This document shows positions 54,746 through 61,933 of a stretch of 64,000 bases of DNA, piece after piece. The stretch's first letter is position 1. Each line of letters opens with the position of its first letter. Made by a program: the position numbers and the translations under genes. Origin of the DNA: Scatolibacter rhodanostii (GTDB taxonomy: Bacteria > Bacillota > Clostridia > Oscillospirales > Acutalibacteraceae); the NCBI RefSeq assembly GCF_900197595.1, contig NZ_FZLO01000001.1, positions 868,001-932,000 on the forward strand. Reading direction: 5' to 3'. Under the pieces are notes generated by a model that had not been told where the DNA came from, ran no database searches, and worked only from the letters and a program-made list of their open reading frames with translations.

Positions 54746-56400
54746 AAAAGAAAATCTTTCTCTTTAACTCTTTAATTTGCGCTCTCTCTGCATTTCTTAT
54801 TACGCTTTTAGCCTCCTTTTTTATTTATTCTCATGACAGCGCTGAACTGAAAAAATCGCTGTCTTCCGAAGCTTCTCACCTAAAAACAGGACTAGAGAGC
54901 ATAGGCAATTCTTACCTTGACAAAGTGGTTCTACGCAGCGGTCATCGTATCACTCTGATTTCAGCCAAGGGAGATGTGATTTTTGACAGTGAGGTCCTTT
55001 CCTCTTTAGAAAGTCACGCTGACCGTCAGGAAGTCAAAGAGGCCACGCAAGACGGCATTGGAGAAGAGCTTCGCTTTTCACAAACAATGGACCGTCGGAC
55101 CTATTATTTTGCTGTTCGCCTTGAAAATCATGATGTTATTCGCGTGTCTGCTTCTGCCCCCTCAGTGATTCGCTCTTTTGCTTCTTTATGGTGGGTCCTC
55201 TGCCTTGGTCTGCTTATATTAATCCCACTGTCTTGGTTCTATGCTCGTGTCCTAACCAAAAAAATTACACAGCCACTGAACGACTTGCAGTTTGAAAATA
55301 TGGACACGACAGGGCTCTTTGAAGAACTATCTCCCTTTGCCGTTAAAATGCAAAAAGAAAAGAAAGCTGTCCGCAAAAAGCTGAAAAAACTTAAGCACAA
55401 GCAAATTGAATTTTCGGCAATCACTGAATATATGCGAGAGGGCTTTTTGGTGCTCGACAAACAAGCCAATATCTTATCTCACAATAAAAGTGCTTTAATT
55501 CTCTTAGATTCTGATTTTCCCGATGCAATTAACCGCAGTATTCTTGAATTAAACCGCAGCCAAATGCTAACCAATGCCGTGCGTGATGCGCTGAACGGCA
55601 AACCGCAGGAATTCATTTTAGTTGTCGGTGAAAAGCATTGTCAGATTTTTGCCAATCCTGTCTGGTATAAAAACCGCTCTCAGGGTGCTGTGATTGTGAT
55701 TTTAGATGTCACAGAAAAACAAGAAAGAGAACGCTTCCGCCGAGAATTCACTGCCAATGTTTCTCACGAACTACGCACACCGCTTACCTCCATTTCAGGC
55801 TATGCTGAAATTATAGCCAACGGTGTCGCCAAAATAGAAGACACGCCAAAATTTGCTGCCAACATCTACAAAGAAGCGCAGCATATGATTGCTCTCATCG
55901 GCGATATTTTGCTTCTTTCTAAGCTTGATGAAAATCATTCTTCGCTTGTCAAAGAAAACGTTGACCTAAAAGCTTTGTGTAAAGAGGTTATTGGGCGGCT
56001 GAAAAACAAGGCTGAAAAGAAAAATATTGAAGTCGCCTTTCAAGGAGACGAAGCTTTTCTAAATGGCATTCCGGCTGTTTTGGATGAAATTGTGTTTAAC
56101 GTTGTCGATAATGCCGTTAAGTATAATGTTGACAACGGAAAAATCAACATTTTGCTAGAGAATTTCACCTCAGAAATTAAACTCACCGTTACTGACACCG
56201 GCGTTGGAATCCCCCTAGCTGAACAGGACCGCGTTTTTGAACGCTTCTATCGGGTCGATAAGAGCCGAGAAAGCTCTGCACAAAGTACAGGTTTAGGCCT
56301 GTCGATTGTTAAGCATGGTGTTGCTTTACACAACGGAAAAATTGACTTGAAAAGTGACGGCAAAACCGGCACAACCGTTACCATTACCTTTTCTCTATAA
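54742..56400 (+). CDS. phoR: Sensor histidine kinase PhoR
   Basis: Membrane kinase, 552 residues. Two membrane helices (about residues 7-30 and 146-170) flank an extracytoplasmic sensor region. A basic coiled stretch and a PAS domain (ITEYMREGFLVLDKQANILS) follow. The HisKA phospho-site is FTANVSHELRTPLTSISGYA, and the ATPase has N, G1 and G2 boxes (DNAVKY, DTGVGI, GLGLSIVKHG). PAS plus HisKA plus the pst context is the PhoR layout. Confidence 0.93.
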   Translation: MKKKIFLFNSLICALSAFLITLLASFFIYSHDSAELKKSLSSEASHLKTGLESIGNSYLDKVVLRSGHRITLISAKGDVIFDSEVLSSLESHADRQEVKEATQDGIGEELRFSQTMDRRTYYFAVRLENHDVIRVSASAPSVIRSFASLWWVLCLGLLILIPLSWFYARVLTKKITQPLNDLQFENMDTTGLFEELSPFAVKMQKEKKAVRKKLKKLKHKQIEFSAITEYMREGFLVLDKQANILSHNKSALILLDSDFPDAINRSILELNRSQMLTNAVRDALNGKPQEFILVVGEKHCQIFANPVWYKNRSQGAVIVILDVTEKQERERFRREFTANVSHELRTPLTSISGYAEIIANGVAKIEDTPKFAANIYKEAQHMIALIGDILLLSKLDENHSSLVKENVDLKALCKEVIGRLKNKAEKKNIEVAFQGDEAFLNGIPAVLDEIVFNVVDNAVKYNVDNGKINILLENFTSEIKLTVTDTGVGIPLAEQDRVFERFYRVDKSRESSAQSTGLGLSIVKHGVALHNGKIDLKSDGKTGTTVTITFSL

Positions 56401-56409
56401 GCAATAACA

Positions 56410-56455
56410 CAAAAAACGTCTTTAGCAGTTTTTATGCTGCCAAAGACGTTTTTTA
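56410..56455. terminator. Bidirectional terminator between phoR and clpC
   Basis: AAAAAACGTCTTT and AAAGACGTTTTTT, with an inner CAG/CTG pair, form a hairpin with A- and T-runs on both sides between two convergent operons. Confidence 0.85.
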
Positions 56456-56477
56456 TTTTACTAATATAACCTTTATT

Positions 56478-58925
56478 TTAGGCTTTTTCTTGCATAGAGA
56501 ATTTATTGTCTGCAAAATCGACAACATATTTTTTGTGGCTCTGCACTTTCTTTTCCAAAATCCCCTCGGAAATTAAATCTTCGATTTCATTCTGGATAAT
56601 ACGTCTGAGCGGACGCGCTCCATAAACAGGGTCATACCCCTTATTGCTTATTGCATCAATGGCGGCATCACTAAACTCGACATGCATTTCCATCTCCTGC
56701 ATTTTTTTCTGCAGAACTTTCAGCATTCTTTCTGTGATTTGGTGAGTATCTTCTTCCGTCAGTTTGTGGAACATGATAATATCATCAACACGGTTCAAAA
56801 ACTCTGGTTTAAAAAGATTTTTGAGTTCTTTCATGACAAGATCTTTTGTCTTTTCATAGTCAGTGTGTACTTGTTCCTGACCGATGGTAAATCCCAAGGT
56901 TTTCTGACGCTCTGTGATTAGTCTCGCTCCTACGTTAGAAGTCAAAATGATGACCGTATTCTTGAAATCAACCGTCTTGCCTTGTGAATCGGTCACTCTG
57001 CCGTCCTCAAGAATTTGCAGAAGAATATTAAAGATATCCGGGTGCGCTTTCTCAATTTCATCAAATAACACAATAGAATAGGGATGTCTTCTCACCGCTT
57101 CTGTTAACTGTCCACCCTCATCATAGCCGACATAACCCGGAGGAGAGCCGACTAGACGAGAAACCGTATGCTTCTCCATATATTCTGACATATCAAAGCG
57201 CACAATGGCCTTTTCATCGCCAAACATCGCTTCTGCCAAGGCTTTAGAAAGCTCTGTCTTGCCAACACCTGTGGGGCCTAAGAAGATGAAGGAGCCTATC
57301 GGTCTGTTCTTGTCTTTCAGTCCAACACGGCCACGGCGAATCGCTTTAGAAATCGCTACAACTGCCTCATTTTGTCCTACCACACGTTTATGCAGAATTT
57401 CCTCTAGCTTCAACAAACGTTGGCTTTCTTCTTCTGTTAGCTGTGCAACAGGCACACCCGTCCACATGGACACGATATCCGCGATATCTTCTGCTTTGAC
57501 AATGCTGTCACTTTTTTCGTTTTTAGCTGCCCATTCATCTTTTGCTTTTTCCATTTCTGATTGGGTTTCTTTTTGTTTATCTCGCAATTTTGCTGCGGTT
57601 TCAAAATCTTGGCTGTTGATGGCTTCTGCTTTCTGCACTTCAAAATCTTTGACTTTTTTTTCAAGCTCTAACAAATCTTTTGGTGCGGTATGCGCACGCA
57701 GACGAACTCTTGAACCAGCCTCGTCAATTAAATCTATGGCTTTATCCGGCAAAAAGCGGTCGCTGATATATCTGGCTGAAAGAACGACGGCGGCTTCAAT
57801 CGCTTCATCAGTAATTTCAACTTTGTGGTGCGCCTCATAGCGGTCTTTTAGTCCATGCAGAATCTCAATGGATTCCTCTTCGCTAGGCTCGCCCACCATA
57901 ACCGGTTGGAAACGTCTCTCTAATGCCGCATCTTTTTCAATATGCTTGCGATATTCATTGATTGTCGTCGCACCGATGACTTGAAAATCACCTCTAGCTA
58001 AGGTTGGTTTCAAAATATTGGCGGCATCTGTCGAACCCTCTGAGGAGCCTGCTCCAATAATCGTGTGCAGTTCATCAATGAAAAGAATAATTCTGCCGTC
58101 TTTTTTAACTTCATCAATAGCATTCTTAATTCTTTCTTCAAAGTCGCCACGATATTTTGTGCCGGCAATCATCCCTGTTAAATCAAGTGAAACCACTCTC
58201 TTATCTTTTAGAATTTCAGGCACTTCTCCAGAAAAAATCTTGAGTGCCAAACCCTCTGCTACGGCTGTTTTACCTACGCCTGGTTCTCCAATAAGCACTG
58301 GGTTATTTTTGGTTCTTCTTGACAAAATCTGAATGATACGGTCAATTTCTTTTTGCCGTCCAATAACCGGATCTATTTTGCCATCTGCTGCCATTTCCGT
58401 TAAATCCCTGCCAAACTGCTTAAGTGCTTTCCCAATTTTTGGTTTTGGTTCCATACTTGCTGAATTTGGTTGGCCGGCCATGCCCGCACGAAGTGCTCCT
58501 GACATTTCAGAAACAATACGCTGTGGTTCGATTCCCAACATTTGCAAAAATCTAGCGGCATAGCTTTGTCCGTCTTCAATAATGGCAATTAAAAGATGCT
58601 CTGTGCCAGCCATATTGGAGGAACTTAGCCGCACAGCTGCAACGCCCGCGATTTGCATAATGCGCTTAGAACGGGGTGTTAAATTTTCAACTGTTACTTT
58701 TGTAGCGGTACCCTTGCCAATTTTTGCTTCTATCATTTCAGAAATTTTCTCGTCGGTAACACCTAATTTATTCAAAATGGTATAGGCTACGCCCGAACCC
58801 TCACGAAGCAGACCAAGCAAGATATGCTCACTGCCAATATAGTCATGGCCAAACTCTCCAGCCGCATCTACAGCTAAATTTAAAGCTTGGTTTGCTTTTC
58901 CTGTAAAACCTTCGAATTGATACAT
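56478..58925 (-). CDS. clpC: ATP-dependent Clp protease ATPase subunit ClpC
   Basis: Hexameric AAA+ unfoldase that feeds ClpP. It has two N-terminal Clp repeats (about residues 1-150). The first AAA domain has GEPGVGKTAVAEG near residue 212. A middle UVR-type coiled segment (VQKAEAINSQDFETAAKLRD, about residue 425) follows. The second AAA domain has GPTGVGKTELSKALAE near residue 549 and a ClpP-docking loop after it. 815 residues. Last gene of ctsR-mcsA-mcsB-clpC. The N-domain binds phospho-arginine, the mark made by McsB. Confidence 0.97.
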   Translation of the reverse strand: MYQFEGFTGKANQALNLAVDAAGEFGHDYIGSEHILLGLLREGSGVAYTILNKLGVTDEKISEMIEAKIGKGTATKVTVENLTPRSKRIMQIAGVAAVRLSSSNMAGTEHLLIAIIEDGQSYAARFLQMLGIEPQRIVSEMSGALRAGMAGQPNSASMEPKPKIGKALKQFGRDLTEMAADGKIDPVIGRQKEIDRIIQILSRRTKNNPVLIGEPGVGKTAVAEGLALKIFSGEVPEILKDKRVVSLDLTGMIAGTKYRGDFEERIKNAIDEVKKDGRIILFIDELHTIIGAGSSEGSTDAANILKPTLARGDFQVIGATTINEYRKHIEKDAALERRFQPVMVGEPSEEESIEILHGLKDRYEAHHKVEITDEAIEAAVVLSARYISDRFLPDKAIDLIDEAGSRVRLRAHTAPKDLLELEKKVKDFEVQKAEAINSQDFETAAKLRDKQKETQSEMEKAKDEWAAKNEKSDSIVKAEDIADIVSMWTGVPVAQLTEEESQRLLKLEEILHKRVVGQNEAVVAISKAIRRGRVGLKDKNRPIGSFIFLGPTGVGKTELSKALAEAMFGDEKAIVRFDMSEYMEKHTVSRLVGSPPGYVGYDEGGQLTEAVRRHPYSIVLFDEIEKAHPDIFNILLQILEDGRVTDSQGKTVDFKNTVIILTSNVGARLITERQKTLGFTIGQEQVHTDYEKTKDLVMKELKNLFKPEFLNRVDDIIMFHKLTEEDTHQITERMLKVLQKKMQEMEMHVEFSDAAIDAISNKGYDPVYGARPLRRIIQNEIEDLISEGILEKKVQSHKKYVVDFADNKFSMQEKA

Positions 58926-58932
58926 TCTTCTT

Positions 58933-59973
58933 TCACTCCTTTACATTTTCACACTTACTGCGAACAATTTTCGCACGTTCAATATCTCTTTCCTGTGATG
59001 TCAAATCTTTTCCGATTTTGGTAAGTAAAGTTGCCGGCTGCACACTAACCCACAAATCGTTAACATCTTCTATGTTGATACCTGTCAGCAAATTCGCCGC
59101 TACACCCATTCTTACATAAGATAGACAATTCAGGCATTCTTGGTTACTAATCATTTTGGCACTTTTTAAGATACCTGCTGAACGGCTGATTTTGTCTTGC
59201 ATCATTAAATTATCTGCCGCTTTGCCTCTTAAATTTCTTTCTTCTGTTATCAGCTGATTGGCAATAGATTGCAGATTCTCTATGGCTTCCTTTTCACTAA
59301 GTCCAAGTGTAATTCGATTGGAAAGCTGATACATACCCCCAGTAACCTGTGTACCTTCTCCATAAGAACCCCGAATGGTAATTCCTAATTTGGAGAGGTT
59401 ACCTGACAGCCGCTGCATCGCACCAAATTCTGTCAGTACAGGTAGATGAAGCATTAAAGAAGCACGCATTCCTGTTCCCAAATTGGTCGGACAATGTGTC
59501 AGATATCCCAATTGGTCATCAAAAGCAAAAGTCAGTCTTTCAGAAAGCAAGGTGTCAATTTTGTCTGCCATTTCATAGGCTTCATGCAGGGCCAACCCTT
59601 CACGAATGACCTGAATACGGATATGATCTTCTTCGTTGACCATAATGGATATGCTTTCATCATGAGAAAGTATAATCTCTCGACCCTCTATGTTTGAAAT
59701 AAATTCAGGACTGACTACGTGGCGTTCTACCAGCGAAACAAGTTCTTCCTGTTTCATGTTTTCAAGCGGAATAGCAGAGAAAGTATCTTTCATCAAGCTA
59801 CTGCCTGACAAGACTGCCTCTTTCACTTTTTCGGCAATTTCTTTTTTCTGTGCTATCGTGTTTTTAGCCGCAAAAGGGTAATCTTTTAAATTTCGTGCCA
59901 AACGAATTCTTGTGCTGCAAACAACATCACTCTCTGCACCGGCTTTTTCATACCATTTCATCACCTTATCCAT
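58933..59973 (-). CDS. mcsB: Protein arginine kinase McsB
   Basis: Phosphagen-kinase-fold enzyme that phosphorylates arginine on proteins and so marks them for ClpC-ClpP. Conserved blocks: VVCSTRIRLARNLKDYPF, HDESISIMVNEEDHIRIQ, the catalytic Cys loop THCPTNLGTGMRAS and RGSYGEGT. 346 residues from the ATG at 59973, which lies inside the last codons of mcsA (8-base overlap). GGAG precedes it. It needs McsA as activator. Confidence 0.96.
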   Translation of the reverse strand: MDKVMKWYEKAGAESDVVCSTRIRLARNLKDYPFAAKNTIAQKKEIAEKVKEAVLSGSSLMKDTFSAIPLENMKQEELVSLVERHVVSPEFISNIEGREIILSHDESISIMVNEEDHIRIQVIREGLALHEAYEMADKIDTLLSERLTFAFDDQLGYLTHCPTNLGTGMRASLMLHLPVLTEFGAMQRLSGNLSKLGITIRGSYGEGTQVTGGMYQLSNRITLGLSEKEAIENLQSIANQLITEERNLRGKAADNLMMQDKISRSAGILKSAKMISNQECLNCLSYVRMGVAANLLTGINIEDVNDLWVSVQPATLLTKIGKDLTSQERDIERAKIVRSKCENVKE

Positions 59974-60481
59974 TCTGCTCAATCTCCTTTATTTCATCTC
60001 GCAGAACCGCGGCTCTTTCAAAATCTTGCTCTTCAATTGCTTTTTTTAGTTTCAATTTTTTGGCATCTAGTATGCCCGTTTCAGAAACAACCATTTGTCG
60101 ATTCGGTTCAGGAATACGAAGTGCAGAACCTCCTGGTCTTTTGCCTTTATGTTTTGCTTCTCCATGTATTCTCTGAATCATTGGCAAAAGCTCCTCGCGG
60201 AACTTATCATAGCAGTGAGCGCAGCCGATTTTTCCTTTTGCTGTAATGTCGGCAAAACTGGAGCCACAATGTTCGCACCGCTCAATCTGATGTGGGTTGG
60301 AAAGCCCCCCTAAAAAACCACCTAAAAGATTGCCGAAATCATTTTCAAAGTTAACGAAAACATTTCCATATCCTTTTTCTTTGGCACAATCTGCACAGAG
60401 ATAATATTCTGCCAGTTGACCATTCACAATTGTTTTTATATGCACAGTAGCATTTTTCTCTTTACATTCTTGACAAATCAT
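59966..60481 (-). CDS. mcsA: McsB activator McsA
   Basis: 171 residues. Two treble-clef zinc modules with pairs MICQECKEK/LCADCAKEK and RCEHCGSSF/GCAHCYDKF, then a C-terminal UVR coiled-coil (EQDFERAAVLRDEIKEIE). It activates the arginine kinase McsB and senses oxidative or metal stress. The ATG at 60481 has GGGAGG before it; longer frames upstream run into ctsR. Second gene of the clpC operon. Confidence 0.95.
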   Translation of the reverse strand: MICQECKEKNATVHIKTIVNGQLAEYYLCADCAKEKGYGNVFVNFENDFGNLLGGFLGGLSNPHQIERCEHCGSSFADITAKGKIGCAHCYDKFREELLPMIQRIHGEAKHKGKRPGGSALRIPEPNRQMVVSETGILDAKKLKLKKAIEEQDFERAAVLRDEIKEIEQNG

Positions 60482-60494
60482 TGAGATTACCTCC

Positions 60495-60947
60495 CTATTC
60501 TTTCGTCGCCAACAGAGTAGTTTTAAAAATAGACGCCCGCACCTCATCACGCCACTCTTTCGGTAGCGGTGAAAGTGCCCTGTCACTAATGGCTGCTTTG
60601 ATAAGGCCGCCCTCTTCCGCTGTAACCAGTTGATTTTGATAGAGATTATCTATCATAGCACGAGCCGTACCAGCATCTAGGCGATCTCCTATTGAATTAA
60701 TTATATGCATAACAAAGTCAGATTTGCACAAACGCCGTCTTGAAATCCGAATGTATCCGCCACCACCTCGTCTGCTTTCCACACTATATCCTTGCTCTGG
60801 TGTAAAGCGTGACGTGATAACATAGTTAATCTGACTTGGCACACAACCAAACTGATTGGCTAAATCATTTCGCTGAATTTCAGCAATACCATCTGCTTCA
60901 TTTAACAACTCATTAATATATTGCGCCAAAATGTCACTCATCCTCAT
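60495..60947 (-). CDS. ctsR: Transcriptional repressor CtsR
   Basis: Dimeric repressor of clp genes, released at heat. MRMSDILAQYINELLNE is the standard start, and the wing SRRGGGGYIRI (the glycine-rich heat sensor) is intact. 150 residues from the ATG at 60947, with GGAGG 9 bases before it. First gene of the operon; it represses itself through the CtsR box upstream. McsB phosphorylates CtsR family members in other Firmicutes. Confidence 0.96.
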   Translation of the reverse strand: MRMSDILAQYINELLNEADGIAEIQRNDLANQFGCVPSQINYVITSRFTPEQGYSVESRRGGGGYIRISRRRLCKSDFVMHIINSIGDRLDAGTARAMIDNLYQNQLVTAEEGGLIKAAISDRALSPLPKEWRDEVRASIFKTTLLATKE

Positions 60948-60975
60948 TTGATTAATCCTCCTTTTTAAAGTTAAA

Positions 60976-60998
60976 TTTGACTTTGACTTTCTTTGACT
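60976..60998 (-). promoter_or_regulatory. CtsR operator
   Basis: On the minus strand AGTCAAAGAAAGTCAAA (60982-60998) matches the CtsR consensus RGTCAAANANRGTCAAA exactly, and a third GTCAAA (60976-60981) follows. It lies just downstream of the operon -10, in a position to block transcription. Confidence 0.95.
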
Positions 60999-61001
60999 TT
61001 T

Positions 61002-61030
61002 ATTATATCTTCTCAAAATTTAGCTGTCAA
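61002..61030 (-). promoter_or_regulatory. Promoter of the ctsR operon
   Basis: Perfect TTGACA (61025-61030) and TATAAT (61002-61007) with a 17-bp spacer on the minus strand. Confidence 0.9.
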
Positions 61031-61119
61031 GACTTTTTTTAGATTTTTTTTAATTTTGATGAACACTTTTTTTGTTTTCCCATAAGATAGAGTGTAATTC
61101 AAAAAGGAGGCAATACATT

Positions 61120-61248
61120 ATGTGTAATAACAACAACATGCTTTTAATTCTTGTTCTTCTTCTGTTCTGCGGTGGTTTCGGTAATAGCTGTGGATGCAAT
61201 AACGGCTGTGGCAACAACAACTGTGGATGCAACGATTGCGGCTGCTGA
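61120..61248 (+). CDS. Cys/Gly/Asn-rich membrane-anchored microprotein 1
   Basis: 42 residues, below the usual gene-finder limit. The order is MCNNNN, a hydrophobic stretch LLILVLLLF (residues 8-16), CGGFGNS, then a tail made almost only of Cys, Gly and Asn with three CGC motifs and nine Cys in total. AAAAAGGAGG is a strong ribosome site 8 bases before the ATG and a terminator follows, so it is very likely a real gene. It recalls YjcZ-like or other small coat-type hydrophobic Gly-rich proteins, but I do not recognise the family. A metal or redox function is only a guess. A 41-residue paralogue lies at 61607. Confidence 0.75.
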   Translation: MCNNNNMLLILVLLLFCGGFGNSCGCNNGCGNNNCGCNDCGC

Positions 61249-61302
61249 TCAAAAAAAATTCTGAGATAAGACGCAAGTCAGTTGTAAGTTCTGCATGCAG
61301 GG

Positions 61303-61335
61303 GCGGCACTGAAAAGTGCCGCTTTTCCTTTTTAG
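61303..61335 (+). terminator. Terminator after microprotein 1
   Basis: GCGGCACT and AGTGCCGC around GAAA, followed by TTTTCCTTTTT, 55 bp after the stop. Confidence 0.85.
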
Positions 61336-61401
61336 AATTGAAAAACCAAATTCATATCCGACTATTTAAAAATTAATCGTACTACCTGCGTGGTAGAAAT
61401 T

Positions 61402-61457
61402 TTTTCAAGCCGATAATCCATTTTGAATATTCCAACTCGTTAAAACGATTTTAACAC
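61402..61457. repeat. 57-bp direct repeat, copy 1
   Basis: TTTTCAAGCCGATAATCCAT begins a segment about 85% identical to the copy at 61499, in the gap between the two microprotein genes. Period 97 bp. The inverted repeat of copy 2 is degenerate here. Confidence 0.8.
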
Positions 61458-61498
61458 TACTGCTTAGAAATGGCTGGTGCCGCGTGCGGCAGGAAGGC

Positions 61499-61555
61499 TT
61501 TTCAAGCCGACAATCCATTTCTGAATGTTTCAACTCGTTGAAACGATTTTAACAC
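61499..61555. repeat. 57-bp direct repeat, copy 2, with inner inverted repeat
   Basis: Same block as copy 1. It contains GTTTCAAC-TC-GTTGAAAC (61527-61544), a perfect 8-bp inverted repeat with a 2-bp centre. Its end provides the TTAACA -35 of the following promoter. Confidence 0.8.
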
Positions 61556-61577
61556 ATTTACTTCTCTGACATATAAT
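61549..61577 (+). promoter_or_regulatory. Promoter of microprotein 2
   Basis: TTAACA (61549-61554, the end of repeat copy 2) and TATAAT (61572-61577) with a 17-bp spacer, 30 bp before the start codon. Confidence 0.7.
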
Positions 61578-61606
61578 ATGATATCACTGAAAAGGAGGCA
61601 CTTTAT

Positions 61607-61732
61607 ATGTTTGGTAATAATTGGCTTATCCTTATTTTACTGCTTTGCGGCGGCTTCGGCAACAACTGCGGCGGCTGTGGATGCAACTCTAACAACAACT
61701 GCAACAACAATTGTGGATGCAATAGATGCTAA
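61607..61732 (+). CDS. Cys/Gly/Asn-rich membrane-anchored microprotein 2
   Basis: 41 residues. MFGNNW, then the hydrophobic WLILILLL (residues 6-13), then CGGFGNNCGGCGC and a tail of Asn runs separated by Cys (eight Cys in total, ending CGCNRC). Same plan as microprotein 1: a short membrane-like segment, the shared CGGFGN sequence and a Cys-rich tail. AAAAGGAGG is 7 bases before the ATG and a perfect -10 lies upstream. Paralogue by duplication. Function not known; possible roles are at the membrane or in the spore coat. Confidence 0.75.
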   Translation: MFGNNWLILILLLCGGFGNNCGGCGCNSNNNCNNNCGCNRC

Positions 61733-61834
61733 TCAAAATGATTCAATTTGGTAGCAAAATATCAAAATAGGTATGTCTATTGCTTCAATTCATAGCATCA
61801 CCTTAATAGCATTAGTCTAATGCTGGCTAAACAG

Positions 61835-61877
61835 AAAAAACATGCCCTGGCTAAACAATAGTCAAGACATGTTTTTT
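61835..61877. terminator. Terminator between microprotein 2 and the lipoprotein gene
   Basis: AAAAAACATG and CATGTTTTTT, with inner pairing of GCTA/TAG-type bases, form a bidirectional hairpin between convergent genes. The rest of 61733-61933 holds nothing else I can support, apart from a repeated TGGCTAAACA decamer. Confidence 0.65.
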
Positions 61878-61933
61878 CTTTGTTGTCTAATCCACAGTTT
61901 ATCTGCGTCTATTACTTGTAGAGAATGATTGTT

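Noticed and set aside
57205-57840. 211-codon open frame on the + strand opposite clpC
   Set aside because: It is fully antisense to an essential, highly conserved gene, has Ser/Leu-rich low-complexity composition and no ribosome site. It is a shadow of clpC codon use.
61402-61555. CRISPR-like array
   Set aside because: Only two copies, 57 bp long with diverged sequence, one spacer, and no cas genes anywhere in the window.
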